Shown here: positions 41,889-51,818 of the stretch, in pieces | Layout: each line of letters begins with the position of its first letter | Numbering within the stretch: position 1 is the stretch's first letter | Assembly (NCBI GenBank): GCA_037178625.1 | Contig: CM074130.1 | Location: forward strand, 3,348,001 to 3,412,000 | Length of the DNA stretch: 64,000 nt | Reading direction: 5' to 3' | From: Skeletonema tropicum | Taxonomy: Eukaryota > Bacillariophyta > Thalassiosirophyceae > Thalassiosirales > Thalassiosiraceae | The notes under the pieces: model-generated | The model's input: the letters and a program-made list of their open reading frames with translations, nothing else | Database searches by the model: none | Told to the model about the DNA's origin: nothing | Program-made: the position numbers and the translations under genes

Positions 41889-43718
41889 TTAATTAGTTAA
41901 CTCCTGTATGAAAGCATCCAACTCATCGGTATGCCCACCTTTTGCAGTTCCCTGAGGCAAGTTCGATGGTCTTTCCAAGTCAATAATTAGTACAACTCGC
42001 TCTTCTGTTTCGCTGTAATTATATGCTCTGTGAACTTTAGAATCATCAAAGCATACGATGCGCCCAACATCTTGTGTTTCAACGCACCCATCAACCCAAG
42101 TCCCACATACATCTCCCCCGGGTACAACGAGGGGAATATGGACGCGTATTACATGATTAGCAAGATCAGACCACCCCGTATGAGTACCCAGCTTTGTGTT
42201 CGGATCCAGTCTCGAAAACAGTGCTGTCCGCAATGGCAACCCTATACCTTGAAGCAACGCAATCGTGTCTGGTACGAAGGCACAAGTTTTGTCAATGAAC
42301 TTTCGTCGAGTAACATCATTTGCCGGAAAAGTGTAACAAAGGGGGAAAACAGTCCATGATGCACCTGTACCTTCTTCGCCACTGGAGTAGTGGTTCTTCT
42401 CAGGCCAGGCTGTCCACAGTGGGATGAGTTTTGCTTCTCTACGAATATCATCAATTCTCTGCAATAGCGGATCAAGTAGTCCAGGGAACTCTTCATCGTG
42501 ATTCAAGTACGGAGGAGATACAATACGCTGACTCAGCATTGGTTCTATTGGTAAATCCACATCGTCATCATCAGACTCTTCTGGCTGATCCAAGAATGTC
42601 TCAATCAAACAACCTGGATACTTGATCGATTCATCAACAGCACTGTTGAGCATATCTCTGGGCGGCAGCCGTCGATACACAAAAAGTGATACAGCACCAG
42701 AACTTGAGCAATTGGACACATCATTTACTTCATAGTTGTTTTTCTGCTGAAGTGCTTCATAGAATTTCTCCCTCGTGTCCAATTGAATTATTGAGTACAG
42801 ATAGTAACTAGGAGCTGCATCCCCCACGCGAAAGTTGAGCAAATTTTTGTACTCTTGTGTTTCAATTTCATCACATAAGGAAGTATTGCCGCACCCAATT
42901 GGAGACTTTATCAGCAATGCAACAACTTGATCTTCACTGGATGCTATCTGAGGATTGTCATCTTCCGCATGACTATTATTTCTCTTTACGCCTTCACGAT
43001 AGCTTGTCTTCCAAGGAGATGCGCAATGCAGTTCATCTGCTTGATCATCTGTTTTGCAATTAAGAGCAGAGCGCAGTAGATGAAATATCTTTTCGGAGGA
43101 ATTAAAGGATGGACGATACTTAGCTTCATCATCCTTCCGCATATCTTGAAGTTTTGTCAAGTCGATGATTCTCACATTGCCCTCACATTGAACAGAAGAT
43201 CTATCTTGACGATGCAGGTCATTTCTATCTAGTTCTTCGCTGCATTGCCGCTTCCAAGATCCTCTTGGATGTTCACAGCAACAAGAATATTGATTTATTT
43301 CATCGTTAACAACTTTTGGTTCAAACCAAGATACATTTACTGGGGGTATGCTATTATTTTGATCCAACGTTGATGATGCGTAATATGCAGCAGCTGTCAT
43401 TGCAGCTTCCCTAACACCAAAGATGGTTCGTTTCTCATCATCATCATCATCATCATCATCGTCATTTTTCCGAGTGATAGGACGGCATCTGAGCAAGTAG
43501 GCGTCGTCACTATCATAAAACTGAAGGGGGTCATTATTGTCGTCTTCTAAACTCATATCTGTGGAATGTGCTGCCAGCTGTGAGCGAACGACATCCTCCA
43601 ATTCCAAAGCTGTAAATTTGGTGGTGCCTCCACTCTGAACAAGGCGACATTTTTGCTGGATGATCCTGCGTTGCTTGCCCCTTGTGAAACTGATGCAGCA
43701 GTGGTTTGCGGATGCCAT
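41889..43718 (-). CDS. Aspartyl/asparaginyl beta-hydroxylase-like protein
   Basis: A single exon of 609 aa. The C-terminal ~170 residues hold an AspH-type double-stranded beta-helix: KLGTHTGWSDLANHVIRVHI (first iron-binding His), CGTWVDGCVETQDVGRIVCF, DDSKVHRAYNYSETEERV (second His, and the DDS-HxxxN signature) and VVLIIDLERP (2-oxoglutarate-binding Arg region). This family uses Fe(II) and 2-oxoglutarate to hydroxylate Asp/Asn, usually in EGF-like domains. The N-terminal 400 residues are not recognised; they are polar, include an Asp run (about residue 90) coded by a (TCA)n microsatellite at 43437-43465, and have no clear signal peptide, which fits poorly with an ER enzyme. A target is not known. 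Confidence 0.82.
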   Translation of the reverse strand: MASANHCCISFTRGKQRRIIQQKCRLVQSGGTTKFTALELEDVVRSQLAAHSTDMSLEDDNNDPLQFYDSDDAYLLRCRPITRKNDDDDDDDDDEKRTIFGVREAAMTAAAYYASSTLDQNNSIPPVNVSWFEPKVVNDEINQYSCCCEHPRGSWKRQCSEELDRNDLHRQDRSSVQCEGNVRIIDLTKLQDMRKDDEAKYRPSFNSSEKIFHLLRSALNCKTDDQADELHCASPWKTSYREGVKRNNSHAEDDNPQIASSEDQVVALLIKSPIGCGNTSLCDEIETQEYKNLLNFRVGDAAPSYYLYSIIQLDTREKFYEALQQKNNYEVNDVSNCSSSGAVSLFVYRRLPPRDMLNSAVDESIKYPGCLIETFLDQPEESDDDDVDLPIEPMLSQRIVSPPYLNHDEEFPGLLDPLLQRIDDIRREAKLIPLWTAWPEKNHYSSGEEGTGASWTVFPLCYTFPANDVTRRKFIDKTCAFVPDTIALLQGIGLPLRTALFSRLDPNTKLGTHTGWSDLANHVIRVHIPLVVPGGDVCGTWVDGCVETQDVGRIVCFDDSKVHRAYNYSETEERVVLIIDLERPSNLPQGTAKGGHTDELDAFIQELTN

Positions 43719-44257
43719 GATGATTTGTGGTTTTTGGTTTGGTTCACTAAGATTCTAAGATATTGTAGAGACACAAGAACTGCACAGCACAGCACCGTCA
43801 TCGATCATAAGTACATGAGCCGCGCCCGCCGTCATTTTTGAGCCAGTGCATTTTTTTCTCTTGGCACTCTTTGAGGGGTACATAGAGGGGCTTCTCCCTT
43901 TATTTCATTGCTCTGCCCTCTTTATCGTCTTCTTACCTACTCTTAATCTAAGTGAAAGAGAAAAGGAAAACAGAGGGCAGACGAATGCCCCCTTTAACGA
44001 CATTTGAATTTGGAGAAAGAAGCCATCAACGAGAAAGCGCAGGAAGAGAAGCTCTTGAGATCGACGAGCTCATGATGTTGTTGTGTTGTAGTGGCATGTG
44101 GCATGTTCAGCTGGCAGCCAGCAGCGTCGGGCCATATCAACAGTGGTCGGTGCAGCTATTCAGCACACGTTGGCGGCAGTAAGAAGTTTCTGTGCTGATA
44201 ACTGCAGTGACCAATAAAAGAGGGCAAGCTTTACAGAAGACAAAGTAGTTATTAGTC
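43719..44257. other. Divergent intergenic region
   Basis: Promoter space of the hydroxylase-like gene and the sorting-nexin gene, which point away from each other. A pyrimidine-rich stretch lies at 43870-43940. The 76-codon frame at 43952-44182 is not supported by composition or homology. Confidence 0.4.
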
Positions 44258-47200
44258 ATGTTTCGCCGGAGAAAAGACAAAGGCAGGGCGGGCAACACTG
44301 AGGACACAGTGTGTCTCACAGATCCCAATGCGATAGACTATGTATCAGCTGCCCCTTCCGACGCTTCTGACGATGAGCCCAAAAGAGGGGGGCGATTCAG
44401 TCGAAAGAAAAAATCCAGAAGCAAGGATAATCAATCTTTGAATATTGCTGCGACATCTTCTTCTTCAGCGAATAATAGCAATGCTTTGCAGTCAAAAAGT
44501 ACCAGTAATCCCATGGAGGAATCAATGATTATTTCTGTTCCAGCACATTTCTCTATGGAAGAGAAGAAATCCTCAACATACAACATGGCAGGTGACAATA
44601 ATCAGCAGCAACCACCATCTGGCATGGCAGGCGCAGGCACCGGTAATACCACAACTTCACCTCAATCCACTGAAATCTCAATATCAAACGAACAAAAAGG
44701 CAGTAGTAACAACATTTCAACTGTAAAGCAGTCACTATCGCGGACTATGAGCGAATCGACCGCCTCGAGTGCAATGGGCTCAGATGTATACATCAACTCT
44801 CTCGAGAACATACCAGCAACCTCATCTGATAGTTTACTAAAGACTGCCAAGGATTTTCCAGTACCCAATCTCCAATCCGATAAAATAGTGAAGGAGGCAC
44901 TCTCACGTGAGGTTGGACGGAATAAAATCCCCGCGACATCTATTGAACAATGGTCTGTTCGAGTGGGCGAACCAAACTGGGACGATGAGGAAGGGAGGTA
45001 CAAATACGAAATCATACTGGAACAGAATGATAGAGTGTCACAACATGATGCATTCAGTTCAAACTCAACGTTTAATGGGGAGGTTACAGCCACGCGGTCG
45101 TTACAAGACTTTGTTTGGCTTGAGAGGGCTCTTCGTGCTGAATACCACGGTGGATTAATAGCTCCTCTGCTCAGTCTGACAATATACTTTGCATCAATGG
45201 CAGATGCATCTATAGGGGAAGACATCCTGGACAGTAGGATGCCGGTGGATAGTCCACCTGGAATGAGTTGGGATGCAACCAAAGCTACATCTCAATCAAT
45301 CAAATACCTTGGCAAAATTTTGGACCAAAATGAAACTGTGAATAATGACATGCTTGCGACCTGGTTGAGCGATGTAATAAATGGTATAAGAGGCGATGGT
45401 GAAGTAGCTCTACGATACGGTGTAGATGTACTTCAGTCAGAAGCATTGGAGACATTTCTATTCCGCCACGCAGAGTCATTGAATGATGTATCACCCGACC
45501 GAATGGGGACGAATCAGAAACGAGCATCTAGCCTCGGCGGCTTCGATTTGTTCTCGTTCATCGGAAGTAATGTGGGCGATGGCTGCTATAATGACTCAAT
45601 GCTTTCCATTGGTGATGTGATCAAAACCCCTTTTGCAGTCTTTGATGCTTGCACTGGAATTATTGACCACAGAAAGAAGTCATCAAAAAGAGGAGGCAAA
45701 AAAGTATATTCCTCTGGAGCGACAGGAGTCCCTGGCTTTCATTGCGACTCAATTCTGTCTGAATCGGATTTTGACGATGCATGGCTTCTAACATCAACTC
45801 CGAACAGTGCAGAGAACTCAGAATTATTGGAAGCTGAAAGAGATTTCATTGCAGCATCCATCAAAGCCTCATCTGACGGGATTACAAAGATACAATCTCT
45901 TGTCAAACACGAGGAATATGTTGGGAAATGTTGGCGAAACCTCGCCACATCTCTATCTGGTTTGTTCTCAGTTGAAAAGGATATAGAAACCGCGCATATT
46001 GGGGACCAAATCAAAAGCAACAAGAAAAAACAACCTTTCCGAAAACTGAGGAAAAGTGCCGTCAATGAAGTGCTACTTGGTCTTGCTCAAGGGAAGGTTG
46101 ATCGTGCCAATCCAGGTTTGACATTACTAGGATCAATGTCGAGAGCATACTACACTGATCTCAATTCAGTAGTTCCATCGTTTAAGGAATACGTTGATGC
46201 AATGAGGCAACTGGATGAACTTGACGAAGCGCACTCGAACAAAAATAGGCAAACAAATGCGTCGTCTCTTGATCAATTGAAGGCTTTCATCATGAAAACA
46301 TATCATCAATCAAATGACACAACATCTCGCCATACAATGGAAGACGAAGTGCAGACAATCGGGTCTTTAAATACGACGCAATCAAAGGCTATTCAAATTC
46401 GAGCTTTAAGCAACGAAAAAATGCTGAAGCATTCCACCACATCATTATGCCGAGAAAGTGCATTGCGAAGAGCTCGCATGGCATGGTGGTACTTCAAAAC
46501 TGAAGCCAAGCAAGCTGCAAATGTTCACGCTACAGCGGTGGCTCTCAGGCAAGCATTAAGTATCGACGCAGATACAGCTACAGCTATGAAAGAACGAAGG
46601 TATGCCGAAGATGAAACTAGAGACAACGCAGCTGAGATCGACTTGGTTAAGCGCATTCTTGATCTGGGCAAAAAGAACTTTTCTTTGTCACACAATGAAT
46701 CCTCAAATGAGAGCAGCTCGTTTTCAGAAACAAATCAAGCTGCGTTGAACGTGGCAATTGATCAAGTGGGCAGATGGGATGCGAATACCGCACAAACAAT
46801 ATTGCTGGCAGCTGGAGTGGAAGATGCAGAAGTAACCATCGACGAGACTTCTCGTGAGCTTCGGCACGTTCGAAAATACGCAATATCGTTGCGAGAAAGT
46901 GTGGAAAGGTGCCATGAAGCAGTGGATGCTCTTACAGCTCTATGGGACTCAGATAATCACATGCGAATCAGTAAATCAAGACGTGAGTTCTGGGCAGCCA
47001 TGTCGACATTTTTCAGTGGAAAAGTATCGAAAGATATACGTAATGTGCGGGTTTTGGCCAATGCTGGTGTTGATACTCAAGATCGTGGAGGTTGGCTTGG
47101 AGTAAAAGACAGCAAAGAAAACCCAGTAAGTCTACGAGAGCAAAATCTCTTCATTTATTGTTACAATCGTTTCCTCACCTACAACATTTTTCCGTGCTAG

Positions 47201-48055
47201 TTACCACAACGTCGTCGCTGCGGAGAAGCTACAAAATTCTACCTGAAGAAACGTGACAGTCAAGCAGGTATACTTATCTCTCGAATCAGTAAATTGTTGA
47301 CCGAGTACGAGCGCCGACTGGAAGGAATTGAATGTTTTGTCTACATGCACATTGTCGGTATACAGCTCGAAAAGCACTACAGTGTAGTTAGGGCGAAGTC
47401 ATTATCCGGTAAGTTTGATTTGCTTAGAACTTGCTTCCTTTTTTTATTGACCGGAGGACCCACCCTAACGAAACAACTGCACCTTGTCTTTCAACTCTAG
47501 CCTGGGAAAAACGAACTGATATATCGACTGCCATAAATGTAGCGATGAAGAAGAAAATTCCGAATCTTGTAGACGAGCTCAGGATGAAGTTGGATGGCTT
47601 ACCTCAAGTGTCACACACCACGGTTATAAAAGCCAAAGAAAATCACCTCGCAAGCAAGGCCCTTAAAACAGACTTGCACAAACTCGCCAACCGTCGTTTG
47701 GGAAGAGCGCAGGATGTCGCGACGGAACGTGTCATTGGTATCGTTAGTCTCTGGGCAAAACGTAAGTATTCTGAATGGTTTGATCTTTTCCCTGCTTACA
47801 GTTTTGAGGATTCTAACATTCACTTTTTTTAATACAACAGACGAGGAATCTGTAGCAATGGAAGAAGTCAAAGCATTAGGAAAGGCAGTTCAAGAAGTTG
47901 AGCTGTCTATTCAAGCTTCTGATGTGGATAGAAACGCTGACGACTTTTCTTTCATCAGCAGCGTCAATAAGGAAGAGCCTAAGAAGGAGAAAGAACCAAA
48001 TAAAGAAAACAACACTTCTCATGTGGTTGATATCAATAGAACGCTCATGCTATAA
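44258..48055 (+). CDS. PX-domain protein, sorting-nexin-like with C-terminal helical (BAR-like) region
   Basis: Four exons (44258-47125, 47201-47408, 47501-47761, 47841-48055; introns 75, 92 and 79 bp) keep frame and give about 1,183 aa. Residues 1-225 are disordered, basic and Ser/Asn-rich. A PX domain lies at about 235-410: WSVRVGEPNW, TATRSLQDFVWLERALRAEY, GGLIAPLL, and ATWLSDVINGIRGDGEVALR followed by SEALETFLF. PX domains bind phosphoinositides on endosomes. The C-terminal half is long-helical with many charged heptads (EATKFYLKKRDSQAGILISR, VRAKSLSAWEKRTDIST), as in BAR regions of sorting nexins. An acidic KEEPKKEKEPNKEN tail closes the protein. Endosomal sorting is likely; the exact SNX class is not clear. 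Confidence 0.82.
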
Positions 48056-48347
48056 TGTTAAATGTGTTAAGTGTAATAATTTGTTTGTCTGGAAACCGCA
48101 AAGGCAGCCTTCTGAAGTAAATAGTCCCGAGAGTGAGAAGCTCCTGCCTACACTCTATTGAAGTATGTACCTACTACGAAGCATTTTCCCTGCATTTTCC
48201 TACTTAGGTTTCTCTCTACCTCTACGCCTCTCTTCTTCCTTCTTTCTTCTCCCCTGCAGTATCTTTCACATCACACTCCTTCGAATCATTTCCATCAAAA
48301 TCCCAAAGCCTTCCGCCTTCCCATCTCTTCAGTGTATTGATCTCAAC

Positions 48348-48907
48348 ATGACGAGCAAACTTCTCCTCCTCCTTCAATTACTTCTTGCACTACTGTCATC
48401 ACCTCTCTCCTTTGTGTCTGCCTTCACGATGAGCAGTGTTCCCACAGCCCGTCACCCACATTGTGACTTACCTGGTGATCCCTCATTGATCCTACAAACA
48501 AATGTTGATTTGGGAGATAAGAAATCGGATGTCATGAAGGAATTGAGTGCTCTCGTTTCAAATTCTTTGGGCAAGCCAGAGTCATACGTTGGTAAGTTGT
48601 GAAATACGTTTTTCTCTTTCTAATACATACACACGCATACTTGCAACATAATCTAATGAACAAATATACTCCAGCCATTTCCATCACAGACAATGTGTCC
48701 ATGCTATTTGGAGGGAGCGATGCCCCCCTTGCTCTCGGCTGTCTATACTCGCTTGGGTCTATTAACTTGGAAAACAATGGCAAGGTCCAGGCAGGCGTCA
48801 CTGATGCTCTGTCGGCATATGGTGTTGCTGAAGATCGCATCTACATCAACTTCTTCGATGTGCCGCGAGAAAACGTCGGATGGAAACGAGCTACATTTGC
48901 AGGATAA
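48348..48907 (+). CDS. MIF/D-dopachrome tautomerase-like protein with plastid-type presequence
   Basis: Two exons (48348-48591, 48675-48907; 83-bp GT-AG intron) give 158 aa. The ATG at 48348 opens a hydrophobic signal peptide (KLLLLLQLLLALLSSPLS) ending VSA-FTMSS, the plastid-import motif; an in-frame ATG at 48165 would only add an unlikely leader. The MIF fold follows: PSLILQTNV aligns with the mature start of MIF, then ELSALVSNSLGKPESYVAIS, DNVSMLFGGSDAPLALGCLY and DRIYINFFDVPRENVGWKRA. The Pro of PSLILQ (about residue 46) is at the position of catalytic Pro1, but is internal in the precursor. The gene converges with TRM5, 56 bp away. Confidence 0.88.
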
Positions 48908-48963
48908 AGAACGCGTTAATGGTGCAAAAGTTATATAGTTTAATTCAGTAAAAACAGTATCTG

Positions 48964-50652
48964 TTATGATTCCTTGCCTTTTTTTGAGAAAGGAAGGGAT
49001 TCTTCTACTTCAACATCTTCATCTCTTTCTCTCTTATTGTTACCACCCAACACTAGCTTTTCAACTTGCTGCACTTCTTCTGGCAGTAGAAAGCTCACGC
49101 AAAACATGTTCTTTCGCGGGCCAACATCTCTGACGATTCTCACTTGAGCCTTGTTCCTTTCTCTTCCTTCTGGCCCAGACAAAGATTCCGGACAGCCTAA
49201 TGCTCTCTCACACCGCTGCAAGACTTTGGTGTGTACACGAGATGTCTCTTCGGGACCACGAGCCTTTTCTCCGAAGCAATGGACGTGAATTGTAGGGATC
49301 TTCTTTGACGTTGCACTTCCAAAATTCCAACCTCTAAACGCATCCAGAAATTCCGGCGCTGCTGCTGGCAAGTTCATGATAAAATGAGATGCGCCTACAC
49401 CTTCATCGTTCATCTTGTGAATGAACGCTCTGCCATCCAAGTTATGTTTGACCAATCGGTCAGAAAAGCACCGATTCAACTTGGCATTAGCTTCAAGATA
49501 GTGATAGCTGACTGGATTCAAGTCATTCGCATGGCACAGAATAGGAGTTTTGTGATAGTGAGATGCATTCGCCGACGTAAGAGGAACAGCAAAAGGGCCA
49601 ACACCACCCATTACATCTGCGACGATGCACTGTCTCTCCTTCGACTCCTTCAGTTCTTCATGGGCGCTTGCAACAATCTGCTTCACCAAGTACTCATGCT
49701 CTCCAGATAATCGAGAATTCCAATAAACTTTTGCAAAATCCAATTTGAATCGACATCCATGCTCTTTCAGCTCCACTTGCATTAGAGATTGATGATCCGC
49801 TCCAACTTTGATTTGTATCTTGTTCGGGTTTGATACTTCTTTTACCGCACACATTTCTTCAACTAGACCAACATCTAATGATTCGCCCGCTAATATCTCC
49901 ATCGGGAATGTTCGGAATTCATTCTCAATATTGCCAATCTTATTTACTACAACACGGATTTTTGGTTTGTTCTTGTCTAGAATCGCTTTCCCAATAAGAT
50001 ATTTGTATGGCAGCGATTCTTCACGCAGATTCACGTGTGCAACATGACCTGCAACTTCAAAACTCGAGGGTATCTCTTCTATCAAAGGATTGCCGTTCTC
50101 GTTACTGGCTCCACCTGAATCATCACTCTGACAGGGCATGATCCGGCGAAGTACTTGATCGACGGAGAGTAGAGAGTATGGAGATGCTGATAAACGAATA
50201 TACGATGGTCTAATCTCGGGCTTGCCTTTTGGCGATGTACTGCCAGAGCTATCCTCCTGTGCTGACGATGTAATGATTGTTTTTATAATTGGATCTTGAA
50301 AAACTTTGTCATGTTGTGCTGCTTCCACCTCGTCTTCTCCGCTAAATGTGTCTGCTGGACCAAGGCGAGACAGAACTAACTTTCTTTCCTTTTTCGGATC
50401 ATAACCATCTGCTACTTCCTCTACTGCATAATCCAAGCCCTCCTCAAGTGCATAGACTCTTTTTCTCTTTGCCTCCTTGAATACCAGTTCCTTCAGTGTG
50501 GTTTGAATTTCATTGGTCCGGCGTGCAGGAATCAGAAGAGCAGGATAGATCAAGGAGGAAGACTCAAAATATGATGGTGACGGGTAGGCAGAGGGCGGAT
50601 ATGTGGAGCTTGGTAGAGTAGATAATGGCGGAAGCGGAGACGACTGAACCAT
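48964..50652 (-). CDS. TRM5: tRNA (guanine37-N1)-methyltransferase Trm5
   Basis: A single exon of 562 aa. Trm5 transfers a methyl group from AdoMet to G37 next to the anticodon, preventing frameshifting. Diagnostic blocks are FELD/FKLDFAKVYWNSRLSGEHE (about residue 310), the AdoMet site VADVMGGVGPFAVP (about 350), HANDLNPVSYHYLEANAKLN (about 378), NLDGRAFI, and the class motif HFIMNLPAAAPEFLDAF (about 425). The N-terminal domain contains VAGHVAHVNLREE, typical of Trm5 domain D2. An internal acidic/Ser insert (SAQEDSSGSTSPKGKPEI) and a basic tail (NNKRERDEDVEVEE) are extra. No organelle presequence is clear, so a nuclear/cytosolic enzyme is likely. Confidence 0.93.
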   Translation of the reverse strand: MVQSSPLPPLSTLPSSTYPPSAYPSPSYFESSSLIYPALLIPARRTNEIQTTLKELVFKEAKRKRVYALEEGLDYAVEEVADGYDPKKERKLVLSRLGPADTFSGEDEVEAAQHDKVFQDPIIKTIITSSAQEDSSGSTSPKGKPEIRPSYIRLSASPYSLLSVDQVLRRIMPCQSDDSGGASNENGNPLIEEIPSSFEVAGHVAHVNLREESLPYKYLIGKAILDKNKPKIRVVVNKIGNIENEFRTFPMEILAGESLDVGLVEEMCAVKEVSNPNKIQIKVGADHQSLMQVELKEHGCRFKLDFAKVYWNSRLSGEHEYLVKQIVASAHEELKESKERQCIVADVMGGVGPFAVPLTSANASHYHKTPILCHANDLNPVSYHYLEANAKLNRCFSDRLVKHNLDGRAFIHKMNDEGVGASHFIMNLPAAAPEFLDAFRGWNFGSATSKKIPTIHVHCFGEKARGPEETSRVHTKVLQRCERALGCPESLSGPEGRERNKAQVRIVRDVGPRKNMFCVSFLLPEEVQQVEKLVLGGNNKRERDEDVEVEESLPFSKKGKES

Positions 50653-51009
50653 ACTGAATAACTCTCAATAGAGAGAACTGACAGCTATGATGAATGATAA
50701 TAATGGTCAGTGTTGACGATAAGGAGGTGAAGAAGTTGAGTTGCAAGTGTAGTGTGCAGTAGCTAGAGTTGCAAGTTGCATGCAAGTGATAGGTTGATGG
50801 ATGCTAGCATGGCGGGTGGCGGATGGGCGGCGGGCGGTGGTCGGTGGTGAAAGGTGAAAGGCGCCACAAAAAAGATAGACATCTTAATGTGAGAAGGTTT
50901 GTCGTGACGTGATTGACGGACGGTGATTGTAACACCTGAACCTACTTATTGTAACACTTGGCTGGTCTCTGCTTTGCCTTTGCTCAATGGCAATAATATT
51001 TTTGGTACG
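50653..51009. other. Divergent intergenic region
   Basis: Promoter space of TRM5 and the putative lumen protein. It contains GGCGG-rich words near 50810-50850. No coding sequence is supported; the frame reading upstream of 51010 has no ATG. Confidence 0.4.
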
Positions 51010-51735
51010 ATGGCCTCCTTCGATTGGTTCCCACTGCTGATCTTAATAGCCGCTAGCTTACTATGCGAGCACGCTGATTGCTATTCTGTACCACAAAGCC
51101 GGAAAAATTTGTCAAGACGTGTGGCATTATCACATATAGGGGCAGCTTTCATTTCATTGCCAAACAATGTGGCACATGCCAAGGAAGCTCCATCGTCAGT
51201 GTCAGACATTTCAATGCTAACAGATGCTACAGATGCACTTTCCTCTTTGATTGAGAATTGGGAACGGGCGACAGTCGATTGCACATATGCCGACGTGCCG
51301 CGAGAGCTTTTAGAGACGAAGAATAAAGAAAAGTTGTTAGAGAAGGCATCCGACTTCGCTCTATTCGACAAATCAACTTCTGTAGTAAGCTGCAAACGAA
51401 CAAATCGAGTTGTGAGAGATTACATCGGAGTCACAGGTAAGGGTCCGCTGGTGAACTTGGAGAAGAGATTACTCAAGAAAAGTTTAGTGGAGCAAGTTGA
51501 CCCTGACAACTTAGAAGAATACTTTTCAGCTGTAGAAACGTTTTCACAAGAGATGGCCAAGGCAAACTCTCTTTCTTATACAGCAGGGACAGCCGATTTT
51601 GATTCTGTCAATAACTTTGCAAAGGGAGAAGCGAACGTAAATGAGGGCGATAGCAACTTGGAACAAGCTAGACGAGCGATAGTTGAGGCAAATAACGCCC
51701 TGAAAATTGCCTCATCACTGATCACTGCATCGTAA
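51010..51735 (+). CDS. Putative thylakoid-lumen protein, PsbQ/Psb31-like helical type (tentative)
   Basis: A single exon of 241 aa from the first ATG at 51010. Three targeting parts can be read: a signal peptide (FPLLILIAASLLCEHADC), an aromatic residue after it (YSVPQSR) for plastid import, then a twin-Arg plus hydrophobic stretch ending in AHA (SRRVALSHIGAAFISLPNNV) as in Tat-dependent thylakoid-lumen transit. The mature ~180 residues are helical: LSSLIENWERATVDCTYADV, a paired-Cys candidate in VVSCKRTN, RDYIGVTGKGPLVNLEK, and a C-terminal helix. Size, location and helix pattern suggest an extrinsic PSII subunit such as diatom Psb31/PsbQ-like, but I could not verify this; the family call is inference. 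Confidence 0.65.
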   Translation: MASFDWFPLLILIAASLLCEHADCYSVPQSRKNLSRRVALSHIGAAFISLPNNVAHAKEAPSSVSDISMLTDATDALSSLIENWERATVDCTYADVPRELLETKNKEKLLEKASDFALFDKSTSVVSCKRTNRVVRDYIGVTGKGPLVNLEKRLLKKSLVEQVDPDNLEEYFSAVETFSQEMAKANSLSYTAGTADFDSVNNFAKGEANVNEGDSNLEQARRAIVEANNALKIASSLITAS

Positions 51736-51818
51736 CAATTAACACGTCGAGAAGACTGAAATGGCAAGTAAGCTATGTTATGTATAAAGTTAGGAAAATG
51801 AATAGCCTATCACATCAT

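Noticed and set aside
48165..48347. Upstream in-frame ATG for the MIF-like gene
   Set aside because: It would put 61 residues before an already complete signal peptide starting at 48348; probably 5' UTR.
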